From the NCBI GenBank assembly GCA_021777285.1, contig JAJYDR010000017.1, forward strand, positions 1 through 25,300: 25,300 bases of DNA. Direction: 5' to 3'. The stretch is from Actinomycetes bacterium (GTDB taxonomy: Bacteria > Actinomycetota > Acidimicrobiia > Acidimicrobiales > RAAP-2). The notes under the pieces are model-generated. The model was not told the origin of the DNA. It did no database searches and worked only from the letters and a program-made list of their open reading frames with translations. Of this stretch, positions 10,518 through 17,256 are shown in pieces (position 1 is the stretch's first letter; each line of letters opens with the position of its first letter). Both the position numbers and the translations under genes were made by a program.

Positions 10518-10880
10518 TCAGCGCCGAACGGTGGTGCGCACGCCGATCGTCGCCACGTCCTCGGGCACCGGCGGGCGCAGCTTGCGCGCCGCGACCGTCA
10601 CCGCCTCAATGGACTCGTCAGCGGCCAGGACCTCGCGCGCGACGCGATAGACGAGGGTCTCGAGGAGTAAGAAGCGCCCCTCGGTCGCAACGCGACGGGC
10701 CAGGCTCACGACGTCGGCGTAGTTCGTGGTCTCAGTCAGGTCGTCGCTCATCGCGGCGGCCTCGATCGGACGTTCGAGGTCGACGTCGATCTCGATGGGC
10801 TGGACGCGATCGCGCTCCTCGGCGAGTACCCCGACGATCACCGCGCAGCGAAGCCCTCGGATCTCGATCTGATCGCTCAC
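10518..10880 (-). CDS. folB: Dihydroneopterin aldolase
   Basis: FolB cleaves dihydroneopterin to the hydroxymethyl pterin used by FolK. From the GTG at 10880 the 120-residue product reads VSDQIEIRGLRCAVIVGVLAEER. TTNYADV lies in the middle, and AARKLRPPVPEDV near the end contains the conserved Lys. The frame is open further upstream, but that region belongs to the overlapping previous gene; the GTGA overlap and family length (about 120) fix the start. It is followed one base later by folK. Confidence 0.92.
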   Translation of the reverse strand: MSDQIEIRGLRCAVIVGVLAEERDRVQPIEIDVDLERPIEAAAMSDDLTETTNYADVVSLARRVATEGRFLLLETLVYRVAREVLAADESIEAVTVAARKLRPPVPEDVATIGVRTTVRR

Positions 10881-11374
10881 GACCGCTCCGGCAGGTCGAC
10901 GAGCACCGAACGACCATCGGGCCCGATCGAACGACGAAACAGCGCCTCGACGAGCGCGATCGACGCCGGTACTGAGGCGACGCGCTTGGACCAGACGAGA
11001 TAGCCCGCGACGACCCCGAGCAGACGGTCGGACACGTCGTCGCCGTGGAGCAACACGACCACGCCAGAAGCCATGGACTCGGCGAGGTCGCGATAACACG
11101 CGTCGAGCACGTCTCGCTGCTGAGGTCCGCCGCGCAGCGCATAGTGGGCGGCGGTCATACCCTGCTCGAGGTAGTTATTCAGGTTCTGCATCACGGGCAG
11201 GATCGAGATGATCCTCGTGAAGCCCTGGTGACGCAGCCACAGCAACTCCTCATCGCGCCGCACGCGTCGATGTACCGCCGTCGAACCACCCGGGCGTTCG
11301 GAGACGGCGAGGATCCCGCGAAAGACCCACGTGAAGTTCCGCGGTTCGATCCCCACGGCCCACTTGCCCCTCAC
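10877..11374 (-). CDS. Dual-specificity-phosphatase-like protein with degenerate active site
   Basis: This 165-residue protein looks like the small dual-specificity phosphatase fold. PRNFTWVFRGILAVSERPGG at 11-30 resembles the opening of bacterial members (PxNFSWVxPGxLAGSxRPG). GFTRIISILP at 51-60 is a typical central strand, and a helix follows. The expected signature loop HCxxGxxR reads HGDDVSDR at 110-117: His and Arg remain, but the nucleophilic Cys is Gly111 and the loop Gly is Val. It is therefore unlikely to be a cysteine phosphatase. It sits between folP and folB with four-base GTGA overlaps on both sides, so it is a genuine, translated member of the folate cluster. Its job is unknown; a binding or regulatory role is conceivable. 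The fold assignment is by eye. Confidence 0.6.
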   Translation of the reverse strand: MRGKWAVGIEPRNFTWVFRGILAVSERPGGSTAVHRRVRRDEELLWLRHQGFTRIISILPVMQNLNNYLEQGMTAAHYALRGGPQQRDVLDACYRDLAESMASGVVVLLHGDDVSDRLLGVVAGYLVWSKRVASVPASIALVEALFRRSIGPDGRSVLVDLPERS

Positions 11375-12171
11375 GGTCCCACCTCGTCGAGTGGACGCGT
11401 TACCACGTCACGCAGCTGCACAGTCGCCGCCACGTCGTGGACACGTACGAGATCGGCGCCGCAGAGCATGGCCCACGCCGCGCTGGCGAGCGACCCCTCC
11501 AGACGCTCTTCGACCGCGAGCGGCGGGTCGGCGAGGTCGCCGAGGAACCGCTTACGGCTCGTGCCGACGAGGACCTGCGCGTCGTAGCGGTGAGCGAGTT
11601 CGACGAAGCGTTCGAGGTTGGCGAGCAGGGCCCAGTTGTGGTCCGCGGTCTTGCCGAAACCGATGCCGGGGTCGAGCCACAGTCGCTCGAGGCGCGCCGC
11701 GCGGGCCCGGCGCGCCTCGCCCTCGAGGAAGGCGTAGACCTCCTCGACGACGTCGTCGTAGTGCGGGGCCACCTGCATCGTGGTCGGCGTGCCCTGGGCG
11801 TGCATCGCGACGTAGCCGACGCCGAGCTCGGCGGCGACCTCGAGCAACGAGCTCGAGACGTCGTTGATCACCAGCGCGCCGGCCGCGACCGCGGCGCGCG
11901 CGACGACCTCTTTGGTCGTGTCCACCGAGACCGGTCCGTAGGCCGCGAGCTGCTCGACGACCGGGACGACCCGCGCGAGCTCCTCGTCGGCCGAGACCGG
12001 GGTCGACCCAGGACGCGTCGACTCACCGCCCACGTCCACGGCGTCACACCCCAGCTCGAAGAAGCCGCGCCCCCGGGCCACGGCGTCCAGCGGGACCGCC
12101 GTTCGTGATTCGGGGAAGAACGAGTCAGGCGTGACGTTGACGATGCCCAGGACGCCCGGTCCTAGTGCCAC
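11371..12171 (-). CDS. folP: Dihydropteroate synthase
   Basis: FolP condenses p-aminobenzoate with hydroxymethyl-dihydropterin pyrophosphate; it is the sulfonamide target. The 266-residue product has GIVNVTPDSFFPES near the N-terminus. DVGGESTRPGS and SVDTTKEVVA follow, then INDVSS, LDPGIGFGKT, LVGTSRKRFLG and VRVHDV at the C-terminal end. All are family motifs in order. The GTG start at 12169-12171 overlaps the folE end by 10 bases, and the stop overlaps the next gene as GTGA. Confidence 0.96.
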   Translation of the reverse strand: MALGPGVLGIVNVTPDSFFPESRTAVPLDAVARGRGFFELGCDAVDVGGESTRPGSTPVSADEELARVVPVVEQLAAYGPVSVDTTKEVVARAAVAAGALVINDVSSSLLEVAAELGVGYVAMHAQGTPTTMQVAPHYDDVVEEVYAFLEGEARRARAARLERLWLDPGIGFGKTADHNWALLANLERFVELAHRYDAQVLVGTSRKRFLGDLADPPLAVEERLEGSLASAAWAMLCGADLVRVHDVAATVQLRDVVTRPLDEVGP

Positions 12172-12743
12172 GTCGACCGCCGCTGGTGGATGTACTGCAG
12201 GGCCTCGGCGCGATACGCCGGGTCATCGCGAAAGATCCCGCGTACGGCCGAGGTCACGGTAGTGACCCCCGCCTTCTTCACGCCGCGCATTGAGAGACAG
12301 AAGTGCTCGGCCTCAAGCACCACGATCGATCCCCGCGGGGTCAGCTCACGTTCCATGGCCTCGACAATCTGAGTCGTCATGCGCTCTTGGACCTGGAGGC
12401 GGCGCGCGTAGCCCTCGACGAGGCGGGCCATCTTGGACAGCCCGGTGATCCGCCCGTCGGCGCCGGGCAGGTAGGCGACGTGGGCGTGGCCGATGAACGG
12501 GACCAGGTGGTGCTCGCACAACGACGTGAAGGGGATGTCGCGCACCATCACGATCTCGTCGTGAGCGGCCTCGAAGGTGACGCGCAGGTGCTCGCCGGGG
12601 TCGGCCTCGAGCCCCTCGAAGAGCTCGACGTACATGTCCGACACCCGTCGGGGCGTCTCGAGCAGCCCCTCGCGGGTCGGGTCCTCGCCGATCGCCTCGA
12701 GCAGCTCACGCACTAGGGCCTCCACGCGCGGGCGATCAACCAC
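12162..12743 (-). CDS. folE: GTP cyclohydrolase I (FolE, zinc type)
   Basis: FolE opens GTP to dihydroneopterin triphosphate, the first folate step. The 193-residue product shows EDPTREGLLETPRRVSDMY. It also has SLCEHHLVPFIGHAHVAYLP, ITGLSKMARLVEGYARRLQVQE split over the centre, and HFCLSMRGVKK. The CEHH and HFC residues supply the zinc ligands of the classical type IA enzyme, so it should need zinc. The start is GTG at 12741-12743, two bases after the hpt stop. In Mycobacterium ftsH separates folE from hpt; here they are adjacent. Confidence 0.96.
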   Translation of the reverse strand: MVDRPRVEALVRELLEAIGEDPTREGLLETPRRVSDMYVELFEGLEADPGEHLRVTFEAAHDEIVMVRDIPFTSLCEHHLVPFIGHAHVAYLPGADGRITGLSKMARLVEGYARRLQVQERMTTQIVEAMERELTPRGSIVVLEAEHFCLSMRGVKKAGVTTVTSAVRGIFRDDPAYRAEALQYIHQRRSTWH

Positions 12744-12745
12744 GC

Positions 12746-13315
12746 TCAGGCCTCGCCGATGTAGGTGTAGATGCCGTCGAGGTTGCGGTAACGCTCGCTC
12801 ACGTCGAGTCCGTAACCCACGACGAAGGCGGGCCCGATGGAAAAGCCGACGTACTTCAGGTCCTGCTCGACGCGCTGCTCGCCTTCTTTTAACAGCAGCG
12901 CACAGACTTCGAGACTCGCCGGGCTGCGCGCGCCGAGGTATTGACGCAGGTAGTTGAGCGTCAGTCCCGAGTCCACCACGTCCTCGACGATGAGCACGTC
13001 GCGCCCCGCGATGTCGACGTCGAGGTCCTTCACGATGCGCACCACACCACTCGTCTTGGTCGCCGCTCCGTAGCTCGACACCGCCATGAACTCGACCTCG
13101 ACGGGCAGTTCGATGGTGCGCATCAGGTCGGACATGAAATTGATCGCGCCCTTCAACACGCAGACCAGCAGCGGCGGATGACCGTCGTAGTCCCGCGAGA
13201 TCTCCTCACCGAGCTCAGCGATCCGCTCACGCAGGTCGGCCGCGGAGACGACGACCTCACCCAGGTCGTGCGCCGCCCAGTGGGCGGTAAATGCCGTGTC
13301 GTCGTGCGGGCCCAT
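12746..13315 (-). CDS. hpt: Hypoxanthine phosphoribosyltransferase
   Basis: Hpt salvages hypoxanthine and guanine with PRPP. The 189-residue product has the family strand VCVLKGAINFMSDLMR. SSYG follows, and then the PRPP-binding loop VLIVEDVVDSGLTLNYL. FVVGYGLDVSERYRNL near the C-terminus binds the base. The ATG at 13313-13315 begins a slightly extended N-terminus before the conserved DLRERIAELGEEISRDY. It follows tilS after 19 bp, as in Mycobacterium and many Gram-positive bacteria. Confidence 0.95.
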   Translation of the reverse strand: MGPHDDTAFTAHWAAHDLGEVVVSAADLRERIAELGEEISRDYDGHPPLLVCVLKGAINFMSDLMRTIELPVEVEFMAVSSYGAATKTSGVVRIVKDLDVDIAGRDVLIVEDVVDSGLTLNYLRQYLGARSPASLEVCALLLKEGEQRVEQDLKYVGFSIGPAFVVGYGLDVSERYRNLDGIYTYIGEA

Positions 13316-13323
13316 GCATGGCC

Positions 13324-13352
13324 AGCGTAGTTGACTACCCGAGTCGCAGGAA
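13324..13352 (-). promoter_or_regulatory. Possible internal promoter before hpt
   Basis: On the minus strand TTCCTG (plus 13347-13352) and TACGCT (plus 13324-13329) are exactly 17 bases apart, and the hexamer ends eight bases before the hpt ATG. This would be a leaderless internal promoter overlapping the tilS end. The -35 match is weak, and the region lacks a Shine-Dalgarno site for hpt. Confidence 0.25.
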
Positions 13353-14213
13353 CTGGTGTCGTCGGCTCAGACGACGACCCCCACTCAGCTCGACGGCGGT
13401 GACGTCACCCTCGACGACGCGGATGGCTCGCTCGACCTCGGCCGCGCTCGGCGGGTGGGCCTCGTCACCGTTGGCCAGTCGTTCGCGCAGCCACCGCCGC
13501 AAACGCGCTCGCGGCCAGGCGCGCAGCTCGCGGCAGTCGACCTCGTCAAGGGCGCGCCCGTCGAGTGCCGCGAGCTCGTCGAGCCACCGGCGTTCGTCGT
13601 AGACGAGGTCCGCCTGGCGTGCGATGATCGGCACCACGTCGCGCCCAGCGATGTTGTTGGCGAGTGGTACTAGTTCGTGACGCACCCGGTTACGCCAGTA
13701 CGCCGGGCTGTCGTTGGTTTCGTCGTGACGGGCCGCGATCCCGTGCGCCGTGACCAGGGCGTGCAGATCGTGGCGTCGCACCGCGCGCAGGGGCTTGGTC
13801 GGGTCCTCCACCATCGGCGAGAGCCCGTCCACGCCCGCGCCGCGCAGCAGGTTGAGCAGCACCGTCTCGGCCAGGTCGTCCATCGTGTGCCCGGTCATGG
13901 TCCCTGGTGGTAGCACGCCGCGCCGGTGCGCGCGGGCCCTCGCCTCGAGATTCGCTCCCGGCGTCACCTCGACGTCGTGGACAACGACCGCGACTCCGAG
14001 GCTCGCGCCGAGTTCCTCGACGAACCGGGCGTCCGAGGCACTCGTCGCGCGCAGGTGGTGGTCAACGTGGTGCACCGTCACCGTAAGACCCGCGTCGAGG
14101 GCGAGTAGGAGCAGTCCCACCGAGTCGGGACCACCGGACACGGCGACGTCCACTGCAGTGTGAGCCGGTGGAAAGTGGCAGACAGCGAGCAGCGCAACCG
14201 CGTCGGACGTCAC
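13335..14213 (-). CDS. tilS: tRNA(Ile)-lysidine synthase
   Basis: TilS attaches lysine to C34 of tRNA-Ile(CAU) so it reads AUA. The 292-residue product has the PP-loop VAVSGGPDSVGLL near residue 25 and VHHVDHHLR. GHTMDDLAETVLLNLLRGAG, the nucleotide-binding core, follows, with RNRVRHELVPL after it. It lacks a long C-terminal extension, as in actinobacterial versions. It starts with GTG at 14211-14213, only nine bases after the znuB stop, and no terminator separates them. Confidence 0.93.
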   Translation of the reverse strand: MTSDAVALLAVCHFPPAHTAVDVAVSGGPDSVGLLLLALDAGLTVTVHHVDHHLRATSASDARFVEELGASLGVAVVVHDVEVTPGANLEARARAHRRGVLPPGTMTGHTMDDLAETVLLNLLRGAGVDGLSPMVEDPTKPLRAVRRHDLHALVTAHGIAARHDETNDSPAYWRNRVRHELVPLANNIAGRDVVPIIARQADLVYDERRWLDELAALDGRALDEVDCRELRAWPRARLRRWLRERLANGDEAHPPSAAEVERAIRVVEGDVTAVELSGGRRLSRRHQFLRLG

Positions 14214-14222
14214 GCCCCGAGA

Positions 14223-15053
14223 TTAGGCACTCACCGCGAGTGCGGCGCGCGTTCGCCACCCGGCGCCCAGCCGAGCCACGAGATACGACGAGGACGCGAG
14301 GGCCGTGATCCAGAAACTCACCGGACCGCCGATCCACACGCCGAGGAACAATCCGACCCACGCGCTCGCCAGCGCCAGCGCGGTCGAAAGGACCAGGGCC
14401 CGCCAGGGTCGTCGTGTGACCACCTCCGCGGCCGCGGCGGGCGCGACCAGCAGTGAGAAGACGAGCAGGACTCCGACGATCTGGATCGCAACGACCGTCG
14501 TGAGCGCGAGCAGCGCCATGAACAACAATGAGAGTCCGCGCACCGACAGGCCGCGGGACTCCGCGGACTGGGCGTCGACCGAGACGAAGAGCATCGGTCG
14601 ATAGACGACCGAGACGACGAGCACGACCGCGAGCGACAGCGCGGCGACCAGCCACACATCCCCGACGGTCACCCCGAGGATCTGTCCGAAGAGGATCGAG
14701 TAGGTGGCGTTGGCGTAGCCGCTGTAGAGCGAGATGAAGAGCACGCCGAGTCCGAGGGCCGCGGTCAGGGTCACGCCCACGACCGCGTCGCGGTCGTCGA
14801 GCGACGCACCACCGAGGCCGATGAGGAGACCGGCGCCGAGACAGAACACGAGCAGTCCGGTCATCGGCGAGAGCCCGAGCAGTACGGCGCCGGCCGCGCC
14901 GGCAAAGCCGATGTGTCCAATCGCGTGTGCGGCGAAGGCCTGTCGACGCAGGACGACGAAATACCCGACGAGCCCCGCGGCGAAGGCGACCGCCGTCACG
15001 GCGTAGAACGCGTTCTTCACGAACGGGGTCAGCAGGAGTGACCACAGGCTCAT
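14223..15053 (-). CDS. znuB: Zinc/manganese ABC transporter permease (ABC-3 family)
   Basis: This is the membrane channel of a metal importer. The 276-residue product has about eight hydrophobic segments spread over its length, beginning with LLLTPFVKNAFYAVTAVAFA. It contains the ABC-3 features AFAAHAIGHIGFAGAAGA and IQIVGVLLVFSLLVAPAAAA. The ATG overlaps the znuC stop by four bases (ATGA). With znuC and znuA it makes a complete importer. Zinc is the likely substrate because a Zur-type regulator is divergent from the operon, but manganese cannot be excluded from the permease alone. Confidence 0.9.
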   Translation of the reverse strand: MSLWSLLLTPFVKNAFYAVTAVAFAAGLVGYFVVLRRQAFAAHAIGHIGFAGAAGAVLLGLSPMTGLLVFCLGAGLLIGLGGASLDDRDAVVGVTLTAALGLGVLFISLYSGYANATYSILFGQILGVTVGDVWLVAALSLAVVLVVSVVYRPMLFVSVDAQSAESRGLSVRGLSLLFMALLALTTVVAIQIVGVLLVFSLLVAPAAAAEVVTRRPWRALVLSTALALASAWVGLFLGVWIGGPVSFWITALASSSYLVARLGAGWRTRAALAVSA

Positions 15054-15901
15054 CGGGTCACCTCGTCGTAGACCTCGGCGAAGTGTTCGTGGACGTCTTC
15101 GTGGCTGTGGTCGTGTCCGTGGGGGTGGGGGTGCGCGAACTCCTCTTCGAGCCCGACGATCACCCGTCGACCCCGCGGGGTCACGACAATCTCGATCGGG
15201 TGGCCGTAGAGCTCACTGAGCGTGCGTTCGTTCACGACGTCGCCGATGGGGCCGCTGCGGATCTGTCGCCGGGCGATCCAGAGCACCTGGTCGGTGATGG
15301 TGGCGAGCGGATTGAGGTCGTGCGCGACGACGAGGATGGCCGCGCCCGTGTTCACCCGCACCAGGTTTATCAGGTCGACGATCTCGGCCTGGGCCGCGAT
15401 ATCGAGCCCCGCGAGGGGCTCGTCGAGCAGGAGTAGTTGGGGGCGAAAGACCGTCGCGTGCGCGAGGGCGATCCGCTGTCGCTGGCCGCCCGAGAGCGTG
15501 CGCAGCGCGCGGTCAGCGAAGCTGAGCGTGCCCGTGAGTTCGAGGGCGCGCTGGACGGTGGCGTGCTTGGCGTGGTCGCGGCGCCAGCCGAAGCGCGGGC
15601 CGTCAAAGCCGAGGCCCACGTAGTCGCGTCCCGTCAGGGTCGAGAGCTGGTCCGCCGCCCGGGACTGGGCCATGTAACCCACCTGGGCGTCACCGCGGCG
15701 CGGCGCGGCGCCGAGCACCTCAATCTCGCCCGAGGCGAGCGGGACGATGCCGAGCACGGCCTTCAGCAGCGTCGACTTACCCGCGCCGTTGGGCCCGAGA
15801 ATCACGTTGATCGACCCCGCCGCGACGTCGAAGGTCGCGCCCTGCCAGACCGGACGACCCCCGAGCACGACCGACGCGTCACGAAGCGAGAGCACGCTCA
15901 T
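15050..15901 (-). CDS. znuC: Zinc ABC transporter ATP-binding protein with His-rich tail
   Basis: This ATPase powers the znuA/znuB importer from the cytoplasmic face. From the ATG at 15901 the 283-residue product has Walker A GPNGAGKS at 36-43. The Q-loop is near Gln79, the signature LSGGQ is at 136-140, Walker B LLLLDEP spans 156-162 and the switch His is at 194. The C-terminus adds HPHPHGHDHSHEDVHEH at 257-273, with eight histidines in 17 residues; this is a plausible zinc-binding tail. The frame is open far upstream, but the ATGA overlap with znuA and the normal MSVLSLRDASV N-terminus fix the start. It overlaps znuB by four bases. Confidence 0.93.
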   Translation of the reverse strand: MSVLSLRDASVVLGGRPVWQGATFDVAAGSINVILGPNGAGKSTLLKAVLGIVPLASGEIEVLGAAPRRGDAQVGYMAQSRAADQLSTLTGRDYVGLGFDGPRFGWRRDHAKHATVQRALELTGTLSFADRALRTLSGGQRQRIALAHATVFRPQLLLLDEPLAGLDIAAQAEIVDLINLVRVNTGAAILVVAHDLNPLATITDQVLWIARRQIRSGPIGDVVNERTLSELYGHPIEIVVTPRGRRVIVGLEEEFAHPHPHGHDHSHEDVHEHFAEVYDEVTR

Positions 15902-16803
15902 CGGACACACCCTTCGCGCACGAGTGCGGCGCGCATCGTGGACACGACACCGCCCAGCCACCGCACGTAGTCCGTCCCGGTCATCGTCTCGGTCACGTTG
16001 ATGACCGGGACGTGGGAGGCTTTGGCCTGGGCGACCATCTCCTGGGTGAGCGGCGTCGCCGTCTGAGTGTTGTTCACGAGGAACGCCGGGTGGTGGCGCA
16101 GCTGGCTGAGCGCGAGCGCGAGGTCTTGGACCGAGGGGTCGACCGAGTTGCCGATCGCGAGACGGAGTGATTCGGGCGTCACCACGCGCAGCCCCATCGA
16201 GCCCAGGAGGTACCCGGCGACGTCCTCGGTAGCGGCGACTTTCACCCCACTGCAGCCGCGATGGATCTGGGCCACCCGTGACGAGAGGCCACCGAGGCGT
16301 GCGAGCGTCTGGGTGGCGCGAACCTGGGTGCCCGGGAAGTGCCCGAGGCGCTGTAGGTCCGCCGCGAGCGTGGCGACGAACCGCTTGGCCGCCGCGACGT
16401 CGTAGAAGACGTGCGGGTTCTGTCCCGTGCGCACGCCGAGCAACGACGCCACGTTGATGACGACCGGGGGCGTGGACCGTGCCTGGACCAGCTTGTTGAG
16501 CCACGTGTCGTAACCGGCCCCGTTTTCGATGACGATCGTCGCGCGCGACACGTTGATGGCGTCACCGGTGGTCGCCTCGTGGTTGTGGGGGTCAGCGTTG
16601 GGGTCGGTCAACAAGGACACCACGGTCGCGTCGGACCCGACGACCTGGCTCGCGAGCGCCCCCCACTGGGAGACGCCGGCCACGATCACCGGCTTGCTCG
16701 AGGCGTTGGACGGCGCCGCGTGCGCGATGACCACGACGAGCGGCACGATCAGGGCCGCGACGACGAGGAGGGTGCCGACCAGTGTGCGTCTTCTCAGAAT
16801 CAT
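15898..16803 (-). CDS. znuA: Zinc ABC transporter substrate-binding protein
   Basis: ZnuA captures metal outside the membrane and hands it to the permease. From the ATG at 16803 the 301-residue product opens with MILRRRTLVGTLLVVAALIV, a signal or anchor segment. The metal-binding loop DPNADPHNHEATTGD is at about 68-81 (cluster A-I family pattern). NPHVFYD is near 129-135 and VTETMTGTDY near the end. The usual long His/Asp-rich loop is absent. No lipobox Cys is visible, so the N-terminus may remain as a membrane anchor. The frame extends 12 codons further, but the -10 TATACT ends seven bases before the chosen ATG, which fits a leaderless mRNA. It starts the long minus-strand cluster. Confidence 0.9.
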   Translation of the reverse strand: MILRRRTLVGTLLVVAALIVPLVVVIAHAAPSNASSKPVIVAGVSQWGALASQVVGSDATVVSLLTDPNADPHNHEATTGDAINVSRATIVIENGAGYDTWLNKLVQARSTPPVVINVASLLGVRTGQNPHVFYDVAAAKRFVATLAADLQRLGHFPGTQVRATQTLARLGGLSSRVAQIHRGCSGVKVAATEDVAGYLLGSMGLRVVTPESLRLAIGNSVDPSVQDLALALSQLRHHPAFLVNNTQTATPLTQEMVAQAKASHVPVINVTETMTGTDYVRWLGGVVSTMRAALVREGCVR

Positions 16804-16830
16804 TCCAGGTAGTATATCTGGAATGATTCT
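16796..16830. promoter_or_regulatory. Zur operator: perfect 13-bp inverted repeat made of two Fur-family boxes
   Basis: AGAATCATTCCAG (16796-16808) and its exact complement CTGGAATGATTCT (16818-16830) are separated by nine bases. Each arm contains a smaller palindrome, GAAT-N-ATTC, at 16797-16805 and 16821-16829, with centres 24 bp apart. This 1-spaced inverted repeat form is what Fur-family dimers bind. The left arm contains the znuA ATG and the spacer contains its -10, so bound repressor would block transcription completely. The zur gene is divergent, 34 bp away. Binding by Zur is inferred. Confidence 0.8.
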
Positions 16831-16839
16831 AGATTGCAA
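16811..16839 (-). promoter_or_regulatory. znuA promoter (-35 TTGCAA, 17-bp spacer, -10 TATACT)
   Basis: On the minus strand TTGCAA (plus 16834-16839) and TATACT (plus 16811-16816) have the ideal 17-bp spacing. The -10 ends seven bases before the ATG at 16803, so the transcript should start at or next to the start codon (leaderless). The -10 lies between the two operator arms, and the spacer contains the right arm. Confidence 0.75.
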
Positions 16840-16851
16840 CCGCGCATCGGG

Positions 16852-16857
16852 TAGACT
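16852..16857 (+). promoter_or_regulatory. Candidate -10 of a leaderless zur promoter
   Basis: TAGACT fits TANNNT and ends six bases before the zur GTG. No clear -35 is seen at 17 bases. The position implies a leaderless zur-pgeF-murL-murD2 transcript, 22 bp from the nearest operator arm. Confidence 0.5.
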
Positions 16858-16863
16858 CTGATC

Positions 16864-17256
16864 GTGGCGTCAACCAGAAATACCGTGCAGCGCCGCGAGA
16901 TCATCGAGACGCTCGCGGGCGTGCGGGGCTTCATTAGCGCCCAGGAACTCCACGGCCTGATTGTGCGCCGCGGCGGGCGAATCGCGCTCGCTACGGTCTA
17001 CGCCCAGTTGCGCAAGCTGGTCGACGCAGGCGAGATCGACGTCGTCATGACGGACCGGGGCGAGAGCCTCTTTCGGCGCTGTGACGTCGACGTGCACCAC
17101 CACCACCTGGCGTGTCGGCTCTGTGGGGCCACCGTCGACGTCGACACCCCCGAGCTCGAGCGCTGGACTGCCCAGCTGGCCTCACGCCACGGCTACAGCG
17201 AACTGCGCCACGTTCTCGAACTCAACGGCCTGTGTCCCGCGTGCCAGTCACGCTGA
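16864..17256 (+). CDS. zur: Fur-family metal regulator, probably Zur
   Basis: This is a metal-sensing repressor. The 130-residue protein has an N-terminal winged helix (RREIIETLAGVRGFISAQELH and ATVYAQLRKL, the recognition region). A dimerisation part follows with HHHHLACRLCG at 78-88. The structural zinc site uses C84, C87, C124 and C127 (CPAC near the end). Zinc is the likely signal because the znuACB genes are divergent and a two-box operator lies between them. Fur or another family member is less likely in this setting. The start is GTG at 16864, supported by a nearby -10. The pgeF start overlaps its last 16 bases. Confidence 0.88.
   Translation: MASTRNTVQRREIIETLAGVRGFISAQELHGLIVRRGGRIALATVYAQLRKLVDAGEIDVVMTDRGESLFRRCDVDVHHHHLACRLCGATVDVDTPELERWTAQLASRHGYSELRHVLELNGLCPACQSR

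Noticed and set aside
15902..16504. N-terminal extension of znuC reading through znuA
   Set aside because: The frame is open by composition only; the ATG at 15901 overlaps the znuA stop as ATGA and gives a normal ABC N-terminus.
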